Assembly (NCBI RefSeq): GCF_021272185.1
Contig: NZ_JAJSEC010000001.1
Span: 372,001 to 436,000 of the forward strand
Origin: Roseivivax sp. GX 12232
Lineage (GTDB): Bacteria > Pseudomonadota > Alphaproteobacteria > Rhodobacterales > Rhodobacteraceae
Direction of reading: 5' to 3'
DNA length: 64,000 nt
The position numbers and the translations under genes were made by a program. The notes beneath the pieces were generated by a model. It saw nothing but the letters and a program-made list of their open reading frames with translations. It did not search any database and had not been told where the DNA came from. Below, piece by piece: positions 44,534 through 53,538 of this stretch (its first letter is position 1; each line of letters starts with the position of its first letter).

Positions 44534-45483
44534 GCGAAGATCCTCCCGCGCTTGGCACCCAGATCGATCCAGACGGCGACGATTATGACGGCCCAGGTGA
44601 CGAGCCACTGGACGTAGTAGGCGAAGCCGAGAAGCAGCAATCCGTTCTGGATGAAACCCAGCATCGAGATGCCGATCACCGTCCGCCAGATGCTTCCCGA
44701 GCCGCCCATGAGCGAGGTGCCACCGAGGATGACACCGGCAAGGACGGTCAGCTCGTAGCCCTGACCTATGGTGTTCTGCGCGCCCATCACGCGGCTGCCC
44801 ATGATCACCGCGGCCATGCCGGTGGTGAAACCGGAAATCGCGTAGGCCCAGAACACCGTCCAGCGCGCGTCGATCCCGGAGAAGATGCTGGCGGTCTCGT
44901 TGCCGCCAACCCCGTAGACGCGCCGCCCGAAGGTGGTGAATTGCAGCGCCAGCCCGGCGATCACCGCGCCCGTCAGGAACAGGATGACCGGCACCGGCAG
45001 ACCGAGAAATTCGCCGCGCCCGAAGATGGCGAACCAGGTCTCCTGCGGGTTCTCCACGTTGACGTTCGATCCGCCGGAGTAGAACAGCACGAGCCCCTGC
45101 AGGAAGGACAGCATCGCCAAGGTCACGATCAGCGCGTTGAGGCCGACGAAGCCGACCAAGAGCCCGTTGACGGCACCGATGCAGAGCCCCGCGAGGAGCG
45201 TCATCACGATCGCCGGGAACGGGCCCGCGACATTGTGCTGGTCGACCACGATCACGGTCAGCAGCGTCAGGAGCGAGCCCACGGACAGGTCGAGGCGGCC
45301 GGTCAGCACCACGAAGGTGACGCCGAGCGCCATCATCCCCGTGATCGAGACCTGGCGCAGCACGTCCAGAATGTTGCCCGGCGTCAGGAACGCCTCCGCA
45401 TTGACCGCGACACCTGCGAGAAACACCAGGAACGCGACGACCAGGCCGTGCCTGCGCATCAGGCTTCTTATCCGCGAGTCCAT
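44530..45483 (-). CDS. Ribose-type sugar ABC transporter permease 2
   Basis: 317 residues from the ATG at 45483, which has an excellent ribosome site (GGAGGAGGTG). Membrane permease of the same family; FVVLTGRLDLSVGSLLTLLTVIVVD and GRRVYGVGGNETASIFSGID motifs, VILGGTSLMGGSGSIWRTVIG. First gene of the permease-permease-ATPase-oxidoreductase operon, divergent from the binding protein. A promoter and possible operators lie in the 267-bp gap. Confidence 0.9.
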   Translation of the reverse strand: MDSRIRSLMRRHGLVVAFLVFLAGVAVNAEAFLTPGNILDVLRQVSITGMMALGVTFVVLTGRLDLSVGSLLTLLTVIVVDQHNVAGPFPAIVMTLLAGLCIGAVNGLLVGFVGLNALIVTLAMLSFLQGLVLFYSGGSNVNVENPQETWFAIFGRGEFLGLPVPVILFLTGAVIAGLALQFTTFGRRVYGVGGNETASIFSGIDARWTVFWAYAISGFTTGMAAVIMGSRVMGAQNTIGQGYELTVLAGVILGGTSLMGGSGSIWRTVIGISMLGFIQNGLLLLGFAYYVQWLVTWAVIIVAVWIDLGAKRGRIFA

Positions 45484-45543
45484 CTCTGCACCTCCTCCGA
45501 TGCCCAAGGTTAGACAGAGCGAGATGCGCGATGAACGCTCGAA

Positions 45544-45555
45544 AAATCCAAAATG
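45544..45555 (-). promoter_or_regulatory. Site A of a repeated TTTGGA-core motif
   Basis: On the minus strand this reads CATTTTGGATTT; the identical 12 bases occur at 53489-53500. It lies 61 bases upstream of the permease-2 start. Similar cores occur at 45625 and 48585, all in promoter regions of this catabolic region, suggesting one shared regulator; the neighbouring winged-helix/solute-binding-protein fusion is the leading candidate. Confidence 0.4.
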
Positions 45556-45624
45556 AATCAACCGGGTCGTGACGGGGCCCGCCGGACCGCGCAACGCCGC
45601 CAACACCGCATGAAAAGTCGAAAA

Positions 45625-45636
45625 TCAGATTTGGAT
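45625..45636 (+). promoter_or_regulatory. Site B of the repeated TTTGGA-core motif
   Basis: TCAGATTTGGAT, of which TCAGATTTGGA also occurs (minus strand) at 48590-48600. It sits between the divergent permease and binding-protein promoters, 115 bases before the binding-protein start. Function as operator is inferred from recurrence. Confidence 0.4.
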
Positions 45637-45750
45637 ATCTCGGCGATTGTTTGGGCTTGGCGTCTACCGAAACATTGAGCGCAGGCACCCCGCAACGCTG
45701 CCAACGGGGATTGCAATCAGGAGGAAGTGCAGCGTCTGGAGGAGGAAACG

Positions 45751-46740
45751 ATGATAAACGCACACAAGGCACTGGCGGTCACGCTGTCTCTTGCGCTCTC
45801 GGCCACCGCGGGAAGCGCGCAGGAGGCGCCGGACTGGCTCGGCGGCGAACTCAAGAAGCCGCTGTCAGAAACCAGAATTGGCATCACGGTGCTCTATCCG
45901 GGCTCGAATGCCTACCAGGCCAAATACGCCGAGACCGCAGAGGCTTACAGCCAGGAACTCGGCATCCAGGCCACCGTGATGGACCCGCAGGGCGACCCGG
46001 CCGTCCAGTTCGACCAGATCCAGGACATGGCCTCGCAGAACCCCGATGCGCTGGTGGTCTGGCCGACCTCGCAGAACGCGCTCATCCCGGCGATCCGCAA
46101 CGCCTCACGCTCCGGGATCCCGGTCGTCACCTCGAACTCGCCCATCGGCGAGGCCGGCCGACGCTACATCGTCGGACATACGGGGCCCGACGATTGTGCC
46201 CAGGCGGAACAGGCCGCCGAGATGCTGGGCGACGCGCTCGGAGGGTCCGGCAACATCGTGGTGGTCGAGGGGACCCCGGGTTACTCGGTCTCGATCCTGC
46301 GCAAGAACTGCTTCCTCGACCAGCTCGCGGACAAATATCCCGACGTGAACATCCTTGCCAGCCAGACCGCGGAATGGAACCGCGAGAAGGCACAGACGGT
46401 CATGGAGACCTACCTCACGCAATTCGGCGACGAGATCGACGGGGTCTATGCCTTCGACGACGGCATGGGACTTGGCGTGATCAGCGCGCTGCAGGGCGCC
46501 GGCAAGGCGCCCGGCGAGGTCAAGGTCGTCACCTGCAACCAGTTCGGCGAAGGCTGGGACGCGATGAAGGCGGGCTGGCACTCCGGTTCGAACAAGCAAT
46601 CCCCTGTCGATGACGCGATCCTGGCCATCCAGACCGCGGTCAAGGTGGCCAACGGCATCGAGGTGCCCGCGTTGCAGGGCATCGAGACCCCGAAGGTGCT
46701 GCCCGAGAACGTCGACGACTTCGAGCGTCCGACCTGGTAA
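45751..46740 (+). CDS. Ribose-type sugar ABC transporter binding protein
   Basis: 329 residues from the ATG preceded by GGAGGAGGAAA. Signal peptide MINAHKALAVTLSLALSATAGSAQ. Type 1 periplasmic binding fold: IGITVLYPGSNAYQAKYAETAEAYSQELGI, VVWPTSQNALIPAIRNASRSGIPVVTSNSP and DGVYAFDDGMGLGVISALQGAG. It binds a sugar-like ligand and feeds the divergent permeases/ATPase. A strong terminator follows, so it is a single-gene unit, allowing much higher expression than its permeases. Ligand unknown; the nearby oxidoreductases and ThuA-like protein point to a disaccharide or polyol. Confidence 0.88.
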   Translation: MINAHKALAVTLSLALSATAGSAQEAPDWLGGELKKPLSETRIGITVLYPGSNAYQAKYAETAEAYSQELGIQATVMDPQGDPAVQFDQIQDMASQNPDALVVWPTSQNALIPAIRNASRSGIPVVTSNSPIGEAGRRYIVGHTGPDDCAQAEQAAEMLGDALGGSGNIVVVEGTPGYSVSILRKNCFLDQLADKYPDVNILASQTAEWNREKAQTVMETYLTQFGDEIDGVYAFDDGMGLGVISALQGAGKAPGEVKVVTCNQFGEGWDAMKAGWHSGSNKQSPVDDAILAIQTAVKVANGIEVPALQGIETPKVLPENVDDFERPTW

Positions 46741-46761
46741 GCCGGGCCACCGGAAGTACAG

Positions 46762-46794
46762 AAGGGCCGCGTTGAAGGACGCGGCCCTTTCTCG
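46762..46794 (+). terminator. Rho-independent terminator of the sugar-binding-protein gene
   Basis: AAGGGCCGCG (46762-46771) pairs perfectly with CGCGGCCCTT (46780-46789), loop of eight bases, followed by TCTC; 21 bases after the stop at 46740 and before the convergent regulator gene. Confidence 0.8.
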
Positions 46795-46804
46795 TGCCAG
46801 GGCC

Positions 46805-48508
46805 TCAGTAGTGGCCGCGTTCGCGCATGATCGCGTCGATCCGGTTCTGGGACTTGCGCAAGGCCTCCTCGACGCCCTGGCTGCGCTGGAGCATCAGGTG
46901 GATCTCGTCGCCGAGAACGCCCAGCACGTCGCTGAACTCCGGGATGGGCGGGCGCGGCCATGTCTTCAGCTCGCCGCGCCGCTCCATCCCGTCGACCTGC
47001 GCGATGATCTTGCTGCTGGCCTGGACCTCGGGGTCCGCGCTGGTGGAGAAGCGCGGACTCGTGAGGTTGCCGTTCAGCACGTACCATTTGAGCATCTCGG
47101 GGCGGGTGAGGTACTCCATGACCTTCCATGAGGTCTTCTTGCGATGGGGCTCCAGCGCCGCCGGGATCGCGATCGAAAAGCCCCCGATCGGAGAGACGGT
47201 GCGCGCGCCCGGGGCATGCGGGTGCGGGACAAAATCGACCTTGCCATGGGCGGGCGAGTCCTGATTCAGCTCGAAGGCCGCGGCTCGGATGCTCCAGCCA
47301 TAGGTCATCGCCGCCTCGCCTCTCGAGAAAATGCCGATGCGGCGGTCCCAGTTACAGACCATGCTCTCGTTGTGGCAGAACTCGGCGAGCTCGAGCAGGA
47401 ACTCCGCCGTCTCGCGCGCCGCATCGCTCAGCAATTGCGGGCGATAGTTTTCCCCCTGGATCACCGCGACGTCGAACTCGTCGCCGAGGGGTGCCAGATT
47501 GATGATCGGCTGACCGAAATCCGCGAGGGTCTGAACGAAGGTATGCGCGACCGGCGTTCCGCGGCCGTAGTTCATCACGATGCCCGACAGGTTGAAGCCC
47601 GCCCGGTGCAGCACCCGGGCCGCGAGGAGCACGTCGTCGGTGGTCTGCGGGATCGACAGCCCGGCCTCGGCGAAGAGATCGCTCCGGCAGAACAACAGCT
47701 CCGCGGTCGGCTGGATCGGCAGGCCGTATTGGTGTTCGTTCCAACGCGAGCCGCGATAGGCGGCGTTGTGAAAATCGGACGGATTGAAGCGCGCCTCCTG
47801 CAACAGGTCGTCGAGCGGCTCGATGACCTCCTCGGTCGCGAGCTGCCCGATCCACGGCAGATCGACGGCGATGAGGTCGTATTTGGAGTGCTTGCGCCGG
47901 GCGTTCTCCATGATCTCGCCGTGCAGCTGATCGAGCGGCAGAGTGACGACCTCGACGTTGGTGCCGCACAGTTCGTCCAGATTGGACGAGTATTGCTCGA
48001 GCGTCTTGAAGGTGGGGTCGATGGGCCCGAGGATCCGCACCGTCCGGTCGATCCCGACACCGGTCTGCATCGCGTTGGGATAGGGCAGGATGCGGGAGGC
48101 CATGTAATAGCCTCCGAAATAGAAATCGCTGATCTCCCCGTCCCCGGTGGTGAAGCCGAAGGTGTTCCCCACCATCATCTTGAGCTGCATCGCGAAGCTC
48201 TCGAATTCCCTGATGAGCTTGCGCGTGGGATGCAGCGAGAAGGACTTTCCCGATTTCGATTTCGGACGCTTCAGCAGGAGCCCCTCTTCGATCAGCTCCG
48301 TGATCCGGCGCATCGCGGTGCCATAAGGCACATCCGCCGCCATCGCCGCCGAAGTGACCGTCAGCAGCCTGCCCTCGAGATGGCGCCGCATGGCGTAGGA
48401 AATGATGTTCCAGCGCGGATCGACCGTGGCCAGCGGCGTGCGCTTTTCCGAGATTTCGCGGTTGGAATCCACGAATGTCAGGATCCGAAGAAGTTCCTCG
48501 CGTGTCAC
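46805..48508 (-). CDS. Winged-helix regulator fused to a solute-binding-protein domain
   Basis: 567 residues from a GTG at 48508 (GGAG seven bases upstream); the frame is open to 48685 but would run over the divergent GMC gene's start. Residues ~32-95 are a winged helix (YAMRRHLEGRLLTVTSAAMAADVPYGTAMRRITELIEEGLL in parts). Residues ~155-567 are a family-1 extracellular solute-binding fold (RTVRILGPID, YDLIAVDLPWIGQLATEEVIEPLDDLL, YGLPIQPTAELLFCRSDLF), yet no signal peptide or membrane segment precedes it. It therefore looks like a cytoplasmic transcription factor that senses sugars with a repurposed binding-protein domain. It is divergent from the GMC gene and convergent with the sugar-binding-protein gene. 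Confidence 0.8.
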   Translation of the reverse strand: MTREELLRILTFVDSNREISEKRTPLATVDPRWNIISYAMRRHLEGRLLTVTSAAMAADVPYGTAMRRITELIEEGLLLKRPKSKSGKSFSLHPTRKLIREFESFAMQLKMMVGNTFGFTTGDGEISDFYFGGYYMASRILPYPNAMQTGVGIDRTVRILGPIDPTFKTLEQYSSNLDELCGTNVEVVTLPLDQLHGEIMENARRKHSKYDLIAVDLPWIGQLATEEVIEPLDDLLQEARFNPSDFHNAAYRGSRWNEHQYGLPIQPTAELLFCRSDLFAEAGLSIPQTTDDVLLAARVLHRAGFNLSGIVMNYGRGTPVAHTFVQTLADFGQPIINLAPLGDEFDVAVIQGENYRPQLLSDAARETAEFLLELAEFCHNESMVCNWDRRIGIFSRGEAAMTYGWSIRAAAFELNQDSPAHGKVDFVPHPHAPGARTVSPIGGFSIAIPAALEPHRKKTSWKVMEYLTRPEMLKWYVLNGNLTSPRFSTSADPEVQASSKIIAQVDGMERRGELKTWPRPPIPEFSDVLGVLGDEIHLMLQRSQGVEEALRKSQNRIDAIMRERGHY

Positions 48509-48584
48509 CTCACCGCTCCAACCGCCACGTCCACAGGTCCGCTTGTAACAGGGAAACAACTCCGCCGGGCCATCGCCAGCCGCG

Positions 48585-48600
48585 TTTGGTCCAAATCTGA
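48585..48600. promoter_or_regulatory. Site C of the repeated TTTGGA-core motif (palindromic)
   Basis: TTTGG-T-CCAAA (48585-48595) is a perfect palindrome; on the minus strand 48600-48590 reads TCAGATTTGGA, identical to site B. It lies between the divergent regulator and GMC genes, 77 bases from the regulator start, fitting autoregulation. Confidence 0.45.
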
Positions 48601-48674
48601 CATTTGCCGTGTTCTCCCGATCCGCCGCCCTATGCGAGCGTTCCCGAGGATCAGTCTTGGGAGGCGCGAGGGAT

Positions 48675-50276
48675 ATGTCCGGCAAGGACTACGACTATAT
48701 CGTGATCGGCGCTGGCTCAGCAGGATGCGCCGTTGCGGGCCGGCTCGGCGAAGCGGGGCATTCGGTCCTGCTGCTTGAGGCTGGCGGGCCCGACCGCAAC
48801 CCGTTCATCCACATCCCGCTCGGCTATTCGATGCTCTACGCCAACCCCAGGGTGAACTGGTGCTACGAAAGCGCGCCCGAGCCGCATCTGAACGGCCGCC
48901 GCCTGTTCCAGCCCCGCGGCAAGGTGCTGGGCGGGACCGGCGCGATCAACGGCATGATCTACATGCGCGGCCAGCCCGAGGATTTCGACGGCTGGGCGGC
49001 GGCGGGCTGTACCGGCTGGAGCTGGGATGACGTGCTGCCGCATTTCAAGGCCTGCGAGGACCAGGAGCGCGGCGCCGACGCCTTTCACGGCACGGGCGGG
49101 CCGGTGGCGGTTTCGGACATCCGCACCGAGCACGCCCTGGGCGAGGCGTTCCACGCCGCTTCAGAGGCGCTCGGCGTGCCGCGCAACGACGATTTCAACG
49201 GGCCACGCCAGGAAGGCACGGGTTACGTCCAGACGACGACACGCAAGGGGATGCGCTGGAGCACGGCGGCCGGCTATCTGCGGGGGCCGGCCAAGCGGAA
49301 TATCGACCTGCGGCTCAATGCGATGGTCGACCGGATCGTGCTGGAGGGCCGCCGTGCCACGGCAGTGCGCTGGACCGACAGGCGCGGGAGGCACCAGGCG
49401 CGGGCGCGGCGCGAGATCATCCTCAGTGGCGGCACGTTCAACTCGCCGCAATTGCTGCAGGTCTCGGGCATCGGGCCCGGCGCTCTCCTGCGCGCGCAGG
49501 GGATCGACGTGGTCCATGAGCTGAAGGGCGTCGGCGAGAACCTTCAGGACCATTTCGGCATCGGCGCGGAGTACCGCTCCAAGGTCCATTCCACAGTCAA
49601 CGATCTTTACAACAACAAGATCAAGGGCGGCCTGCAGCTCCTGCGGCACCTCGTTTTCCGAACCGGCCCCTTCGCCGACAACGGCAATTATTCCAACACC
49701 TTCATTCGCTCCGGCCCCGAGATCGACCGGCCGGACATGATGGTCACCTTCATGGCCTGGTGCACCGACGAGCAGCTCAAGCCGCATCCCTTCTCGGGCT
49801 TCACCATTCTCGCCGAACACATGCGGCCCAATTCCCGCGGCCACGTGCGGATCACCAGCCCGGATCCGAAGGTGCAGCCGGAGATCCAGTTCAATTTCTT
49901 CGCCGATGAGACGGACCAGCGCGCGGCGATCGCGGGGCTCAAGTTCGGACGCAGGATCGCCGCCACGGCGCCGATGGCGGATTGCGTCGAATACGAGCTC
50001 TCACCGGGCAAGGAGGTTCAGAGCGACGCTGACATTCTTGCCTATTGCCGGGCGAACGGATTGTCGCTGCTGCATCCGGTCGGCACCTGCAAGATGGGCG
50101 TCGAGGGTGACGCGGTTGTCGACCCGCGCCTCCGCGTGCACGGGATCGACGGGCTGCGGGTTGCGGATGCCTCGATCATGCCGCGCATCGTCACCGGCAA
50201 TACCAACGCCGCCGCGATCATGATCGGCGAGAAGGCCGCCTCGATGATCCTCGAGGACGCGAAGGAGTTCGCGTGA
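48675..50276 (+). CDS. GMC-family flavoprotein oxidoreductase
   Basis: 533 residues from the ATG at 48675 (GAGGCG ribosome site). FAD-binding GxGxxG in YIVIGAGSAGCAVAGRL, GMC signature 1 around GKVLGGTGAINGMIYMRG, signature 2 GTFNSPQLLQVSGIGP, and the catalytic His near LLHPVGTCKMG with GNTNAAAIMIGEKAA at the end. Choline dehydrogenase-like architecture; oxidises an alcohol or sugar hydroxyl, cytoplasmic by lack of signal. The stop shares one base with the next dehydrogenase gene. Sugar 3-hydroxyl oxidation is a possibility given the ThuA-like and Gfo/Idh neighbours. Confidence 0.88.
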   Translation: MSGKDYDYIVIGAGSAGCAVAGRLGEAGHSVLLLEAGGPDRNPFIHIPLGYSMLYANPRVNWCYESAPEPHLNGRRLFQPRGKVLGGTGAINGMIYMRGQPEDFDGWAAAGCTGWSWDDVLPHFKACEDQERGADAFHGTGGPVAVSDIRTEHALGEAFHAASEALGVPRNDDFNGPRQEGTGYVQTTTRKGMRWSTAAGYLRGPAKRNIDLRLNAMVDRIVLEGRRATAVRWTDRRGRHQARARREIILSGGTFNSPQLLQVSGIGPGALLRAQGIDVVHELKGVGENLQDHFGIGAEYRSKVHSTVNDLYNNKIKGGLQLLRHLVFRTGPFADNGNYSNTFIRSGPEIDRPDMMVTFMAWCTDEQLKPHPFSGFTILAEHMRPNSRGHVRITSPDPKVQPEIQFNFFADETDQRAAIAGLKFGRRIAATAPMADCVEYELSPGKEVQSDADILAYCRANGLSLLHPVGTCKMGVEGDAVVDPRLRVHGIDGLRVADASIMPRIVTGNTNAAAIMIGEKAASMILEDAKEFA

Positions 50277-51295
50277 TGCAGACGCTCGGGATCGCCCTGA
50301 TGGGCACAGGCCGGATGGCCCATGTCTACGGCCCCAAGATCAACGCCCATCCGGGGCTCAGGCTCGAGGTGATCTACAATCCGCGCCGCGCCTCGGCGGA
50401 GGCGGCCGCCGCGCAATATGGCGGCCGGGCGATGGACGACCTCGGCGCGGTGCTGGCCGATCCGGGCGTCGACGCGGTGGTGATCGCCACGCCGACCGAC
50501 ACGCATGTGGACTATATCGAAGCCGCCGCCCGGGCCGGCAAGCCGATCTATTGCGAGAAGCCGCTGGACCAGAGCCTCGAACGGGTGGACCGGGCCCTGG
50601 CCGCGCTCGAGCGCGACCCGGTGCCCTTCATGCTCGGCTTCAACCGCCGCTTCGACCCGGACAACGCGGCGCTCCGCGCGGCGGTGCAGGCCGGCGAGAT
50701 CGGCCGTCTCAACATGCTGATGAGCTGGTCGCGCGAGCCCGCACCGCCGCCGATCGACTATGTGCGCGCCTCGGGCGGCTATTTCGTCGACGCCACGATC
50801 CACGATATCGACCTGCTGTGCTGGATCGCCGGAGAGCGTCCCGTCGAGGTGCAGGCCGCCGGCTCCTGCATGTTTGATCCTCAGATCGGTGCCGAAGGCG
50901 ATTTCGACATGACCATGACGACGCTGAAGATGCCTTCGGGCGCATTGGTGCACGTGAACAATTCCCGGGCCTGCGCCTACGGTTTCGACCAAAGGCTCGA
51001 AGCCTTCGGCGATGCGGGCATGGTGCAGACGGTCAACCACCGCGATGACAACCTTGTCCGGTGGGACAGCAGCCGCACGGCGGCGCGCGAGCCGCTCAAG
51101 CATTTCTTCCTCGAGCGCTATGACCGCTCGTTCTACAACGCGCTCGACGAGTTCCACGCCGCGGTGACCGAGGGGAGGCCGCCCTCGGCCACCGCCGCGG
51201 ACGGGCGCGCCGCGCTCGCCATTGCTCTGGCCTGCAATCAATCGGCGAAATCGAGAACGACAGTCGCGCCTGACTACGGTGGATCGCGCCAATGA
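50276..51295 (+). CDS. Gfo/Idh/MocA dehydrogenase (myo-inositol 2-dehydrogenase-like)
   Basis: 339 residues from the ATG at 50276, coupled to the GMC stop (TGATG); a GTG one codon earlier is possible. Rossmann motif GIALMGTGRMAHVYG, catalytic Lys in CEKPLDQ, and the substrate-binding His/Asp pair in VDATIHDIDLLCW, as in inositol and sugar dehydrogenases (usual length ~330-340). With the GMC enzyme it probably oxidises the sugar or polyol imported by the ribose-type transporter. Convergent with the ThuA-like gene; the 173-bp gap between them holds nothing recognisable. Confidence 0.87.
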   Translation: MQTLGIALMGTGRMAHVYGPKINAHPGLRLEVIYNPRRASAEAAAAQYGGRAMDDLGAVLADPGVDAVVIATPTDTHVDYIEAAARAGKPIYCEKPLDQSLERVDRALAALERDPVPFMLGFNRRFDPDNAALRAAVQAGEIGRLNMLMSWSREPAPPPIDYVRASGGYFVDATIHDIDLLCWIAGERPVEVQAAGSCMFDPQIGAEGDFDMTMTTLKMPSGALVHVNNSRACAYGFDQRLEAFGDAGMVQTVNHRDDNLVRWDSSRTAAREPLKHFFLERYDRSFYNALDEFHAAVTEGRPPSATAADGRAALAIALACNQSAKSRTTVAPDYGGSRQ

Positions 51296-51468
51296 TGGTT
51301 GCCCATCCATCAGGACAGCTGCGCGCGTGATCGCCAAAGCCTTTTGACCGGTCGGTTTACTGGTGGCCGGGAGGGGGTCAGGCGCGAGGCGAAGAATGCA
51401 GCATCCCGCACAAACTCACCCCGAAGTCCCCTCCCCCGCGCAGCCCGCTCCCCATTTGCAACGCGATC

Positions 51469-52191
51469 TCAGGGAGCCGTTGCGGCCGATTTGCCCTCGG
51501 CCGCCCAAATGGCACCGCGGCGGATCATTTCGGTGACCTGCGGAACCTTCAGATCGTCGAGTTCGTGCCCCAAGGAGCAGTAGAACACGCGCCCCTTGTC
51601 CCACCGCCGTGTCCAGGTGACCGGGATGACGGTGCCCTCGATCCACCAAAGGTGATCGCCCGAGAAGGTCGTCGTGGCCAGCACCTCGTTCGAGGGGTCG
51701 ACCAGCATGTAGTATTGTTCCGACCGCATCCGAAAGCTCTTGATCCCCTGCACGAGCGGGTGGTCTGGCTTGCAGATCGTCACATCGTAATCGATGTAGT
51801 CCTCCTGCGGCTGCAGGTTGTCCGGCCAACCCGGCGGATGGGCCACGAACTGGCCGCCGATCAGGAAATGATAGGTCGGGCGGTCCCGAAAGGCGTCGCC
51901 CATATGCCCATGCCAGCCCGCCAGGCCGCAGCCATTGCCGATGAGCTGCAAAAGCCCATCCTCCTGCAGCTTGGTCATATTGCCGAACTCTTCCTGGTGG
52001 CCGGATCGGGCTGAGGACCAGATCGGAGTGATCAGGTCCAGATCTGACAGCTCATCCGGATGTTCCAGCGGCTCCAGCGTGTCGTAGACATCGACCTTGA
52101 AGCCGTTCTCGCGCAGCAGCGCCTGATACCAGTCGGCAAAATGGGTCGGTGTGTGGCCTTCCCAGCCACCAACAAACAAGGCTGCCTTCAT
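51469..52191 (-). CDS. ThuA-like trehalose-utilisation protein
   Basis: 240 residues of the ThuA family, a class-I-glutamine-amidotransferase-like fold (GWEGHTPTHFADWYQALLRENGFKVDVYDTLE, GNGCGLAGWHGHMGDAF, VTICKPDHPLVQGI, FYCSLGHELDDLKVPQVTEMIRRGAIWA). ThuA proteins act with a Gfo/Idh-type enzyme (ThuB) in 3-keto-disaccharide metabolism in Sinorhizobium, which fits the surrounding oxidoreductases. It overlaps the upstream dehydrogenase gene by four bases. Confidence 0.85.
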   Translation of the reverse strand: MKAALFVGGWEGHTPTHFADWYQALLRENGFKVDVYDTLEPLEHPDELSDLDLITPIWSSARSGHQEEFGNMTKLQEDGLLQLIGNGCGLAGWHGHMGDAFRDRPTYHFLIGGQFVAHPPGWPDNLQPQEDYIDYDVTICKPDHPLVQGIKSFRMRSEQYYMLVDPSNEVLATTTFSGDHLWWIEGTVIPVTWTRRWDKGRVFYCSLGHELDDLKVPQVTEMIRRGAIWAAEGKSAATAP

Positions 52192-53063
52192 TTTTTCATC
52201 TCTCGCATGAAATTGAGCATCGCTGCCATATCCCGGTCGCCGAAGCCGGATGCGCGCGCTTCCGACAACCTCTCGTGCGTCACCCGCGCTTGCGGCATGG
52301 CGACGCCAAGCCGCTCGGCCAGCGCCGCAGTCACCGCCATGTCCTTCTCGGCCAGGGCCACGGTGAAGGTGACGTCGTGGGCAGCCTCATCGAGGTAGAG
52401 AGGCCGGCGGTATCTGAGCATCGGCGCGCAAGCGGCAGAGGCTTCGATCACATCGAAGGCGTCTTCCGGCGCAATCCCCGAAGCCTCTGCCAGCGTCATC
52501 GCCTCGGCGAGCGTCTGGTTGATCCCATGGATGAGGGAATTGACGGCAAGCTTCATCATGGAGCCCGCCCCCTGCCGGCCGAGGCAGATGGTCTGCGCTC
52601 CCATCGCGTCAAAGAGAGGCGCCAGCGGCTCCGCGTCCGCCTCGGTGCAGCCCGCCATGATCATCAATGTCCCTTCCGCCGCGGCCTGCGTCGCACCGGA
52701 GACGGGCGCATCTATGATCTTCACGCCCTCCGGGGCTTGGACGGCGAGCGCGGCGATGTGGTCGGGGCTCATCGTGCCCATCTCGACGAAGACCCGCGCG
52801 CCGTTGTGCGCGGAAAACAATCCGTCTTCTCCGAGATGAACGGCCTCGGAGGAGGGATCGTCGGCCAACATGGTCACGACCACATCGACCGAGGCGGCCA
52901 ATTCGGCCGGGGTGTCTGCAACATTGCAGCCGAGCTCCGCGGCGAGAGCCCTGGCTTTGTCGATCGTTCGGTTCCAGAGGGTCACGTCGTGTCCGGCCGC
53001 GGCTATATTCCGCGCCATGCACACGCCCATGCGCCCGAGACCGGTGAAGCCGACACGCATCAC
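52188..53063 (-). CDS. 3-hydroxyisobutyrate-dehydrogenase-family NAD(P) oxidoreductase
   Basis: 291 residues from a GTG (290 from the adjacent ATG at 53060). N-terminal GFTGLGRMGVCMARNIAAAGHDVTLWNRT (GxGxMG nucleotide site), substrate motif DAPVSGATQAAAEGTLMIMAG and catalytic-lysine region GAGSMMKLAVN. Beta-hydroxyacid dehydrogenase size. Reduces or oxidises a beta-hydroxy acid such as tartronate semialdehyde or a sugar-acid product; exact substrate unknown. Co-transcribed with the ThuA-like gene. Confidence 0.88.
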   Translation of the reverse strand: MMRVGFTGLGRMGVCMARNIAAAGHDVTLWNRTIDKARALAAELGCNVADTPAELAASVDVVVTMLADDPSSEAVHLGEDGLFSAHNGARVFVEMGTMSPDHIAALAVQAPEGVKIIDAPVSGATQAAAEGTLMIMAGCTEADAEPLAPLFDAMGAQTICLGRQGAGSMMKLAVNSLIHGINQTLAEAMTLAEASGIAPEDAFDVIEASAACAPMLRYRRPLYLDEAAHDVTFTVALAEKDMAVTAALAERLGVAMPQARVTHERLSEARASGFGDRDMAAMLNFMREMKK

Positions 53064-53486
53064 GAAACGCGCCTAGGAGAGGCATTCGAATTCGATCGAC
53101 GCATGTTTTTCATCTTCACCCCAAGAAGGCTCCCGCTTCGCGTTCTTCATTTTACCAAGACAGCGCGTGGGTGGGGTGCTGCGGCTTCTCCATTTTGAGG
53201 ATCGACACATCCGTTTTGGACAGGCTTATCACTATGCGGCATCACCGATCTGTGTCAGCCCGCACGCCTGCGGCGCCACCCAATCCATTCCGGGAGCACC
53301 CCAGATCATAAGCAGGCCGCGGCGCTTCAGCGCTTGGCTGCAGGCCGGCTGGTTCTCGGTCTTGTAGGTCAGCGGGGTCGGTCCGCTCAAGCGGACCAGC
53401 TTCCGCACCGGCTCCGCAAAGTGAACCCCGTCTAAGCCTCGCGCAACGAAGCCCGTCGCGCCCTCCCCGCGCCCAGCCGCCCCCTG

Positions 53487-53500
53487 TCCATTTTGGATTT
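53487..53500. promoter_or_regulatory. Site D of the repeated TTTGGA-core motif
   Basis: TCCA-TTT-TGGA (53487-53497) is a perfect palindrome; CATTTTGGATTT (53489-53500) is identical to site A on the opposite strand upstream of the sugar permeases. It lies 93 bases before the OsmC gene and could link the TRAP operon to the same regulator as the sugar transporter. Confidence 0.4.
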
Positions 53501-53538
53501 CTTTGCGTTTGACCGGTGCGCCTCACTTTCCATCATGA

